Source of the DNA: Planctomycetota bacterium
Lineage (GTDB): Bacteria > Planctomycetota > MHYJ01 > JACQXL01 > JAVHLO01
Direction of reading: 5' to 3'
Assembly (NCBI GenBank): GCA_031082105.1
Contig: JAVHLO010000239.1
Span: forward strand, 1-5,743
Length of the DNA stretch: 5,743 bases
The first letter of the stretch is position 1; each line of letters begins with the position of its first letter. The position numbers and the translations under genes were made by a program. Under the pieces are notes generated by a model. It worked only from the letters and a program-made list of their open reading frames with translations. It did not search any database and was not told the origin of the DNA. Shown here piece after piece: positions 5,294 through 5,743 of the stretch.

Positions 5294-5743
5294 ATGCGAG
5301 TGCTGGTCACCGCGGGGCCGACCCACGAGTACATCGACGACGTCCGCTTCATATCGAACCCGTCCAGCGGACAGATGGGCTACGCCGTTGCCGCCGCGGC
5401 CGTCAGGCGCGGACACGATGTCGTCCTCATCTCCGGCCCCTCCATGCTCCGACCGCCGCGCGCGATGCGTGTCGTCGGTGTCGTTTCGGCGAGGGAGATG
5501 CTCAAGGCCACGCTCGAACACTTCGGACAGTGCGATTGTCTCATAATGACCGCCGCGGTCGGCGACTACCGGCCCGAAAGCCGTGTTTTCGGCAAGATCA
5601 AGAAAGAGGCTCGCGATACGTTGGTGCTCCGGCTGGTTCGGAACCCGGACATCCTGGCGGAATGCGGCAGGCGCAGGAAGCGGGGCCAGGTTCTCATAGG
5701 GTTCGCGCTGGAGTCCGTCGGCGACCGGCCCCGGTCGCCGACG
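5294..5743 (+). CDS. coaB: Phosphopantothenate-cysteine ligase (stand-alone CoaB), N-terminal part, cut by window end
   Basis: This enzyme activates 4'-phosphopantothenate with a nucleotide (CTP in typical bacteria) and joins it to cysteine, the step just before CoaC. The first 150 residues are present. They show TAGPTHEYIDDVRFISNPSSGQMGYA (6-31; family form TAGPTxExIDPVRxISNxSSGKMG), MTAAVGDYRP (85-94), the KIKK lysine motif (101-104), RNPDIL (116-121) and GFALES (136-141). The protein starts directly at the synthetase domain, confirming a gene separate from coaC. ACGAGG at 5281-5286 is a plausible ribosome site 7 nt before the ATG. Variations are IDD for IDP and SSGQMG for SSGKMG. After GFALES the sequence runs into a strong palindrome and no longer looks like the family. 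The rest of the gene, normally another 60-80 residues, lies outside the window. Confidence 0.93.
   Translation, partial: MRVLVTAGPTHEYIDDVRFISNPSSGQMGYAVAAAAVRRGHDVVLISGPSMLRPPRAMRVVGVVSAREMLKATLEHFGQCDCLIMTAAVGDYRPESRVFGKIKKEARDTLVLRLVRNPDILAECGRRRKRGQVLIGFALESVGDRPRSPT
5716..5743. repeat. 28-bp palindrome at the window end, inside coaB
   Basis: CGTCGGCGACCGG (5716-5728) and CCGGTCGCCGACG (5731-5743) are exact 13-bp reverse complements separated by CC. The arms reach the last base of the window and may extend further. The repeat lies in coaB and encodes VGDRPRSPT, just after the conserved GFALES. Confidence 0.8.

Overview
This is a GC-rich, gene-dense bacterial chromosome segment. All intact genes lie on the + strand and nearly all are housekeeping. 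The order is tpiA, a lipoprotein of unknown function, secG, pyrE, a yicC-family gene, rpoZ, coaC and the first part of coaB. The separate coaC and coaB genes, a lipoprotein ending in a secretin-N-like domain, the CPLC tail of PyrE, and short structured intergenic repeats suggest an uncultured lineage of the Planctomycetota/PVC kind or a similar candidate phylum. That placement is an inference from gene style, not from a marker phylogeny.

Region by region. Bases 1-398 hold no intact gene. They contain the decayed C-terminal end of an integrase-core (DDE) transposase on the - strand, two short palindromes, and a stretch with nothing recognisable. A near-consensus sigma-70 promoter (TTGACA, 17 bp, TACAAT, 399-427) then drives a leader of about 180 nt and tpiA. 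The lipoprotein gene and secG follow closely (gaps of 26 and 55 nt). The secG-pyrE gap (217 nt) is mostly filled by a 147-bp element with long imperfect inverted repeats whose outer end includes the secG stop codon. The pyrE-yicC gap (142 nt) carries broken copies of another short repeat. yicC, rpoZ, coaC and coaB are closely spaced (9, 52 and 46 nt) and are probably one transcription unit.

Functionally the segment joins glycolysis (TpiA), Sec export (SecG, with the lipoprotein as a likely Sec client), pyrimidine synthesis (PyrE), RNA turnover (YicC), transcription (omega subunit) and coenzyme A synthesis (CoaC then CoaB, consecutive steps). The order yicC-rpoZ-coa resembles the widespread yicC/yloC-gmk-rpoZ-coaBC cluster, but gmk is absent and coaBC is split in two.

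I see no CRISPR array, tRNA, rRNA, toxin-antitoxin pair or defence system, and nothing that amounts to a new multi-gene system. The most interesting signals are non-coding: the 147-bp palindromic element at the end of secG, the 28-bp near-perfect palindrome on which the window stops inside coaB, and the hairpin that holds the coaC stop codon in its loop.
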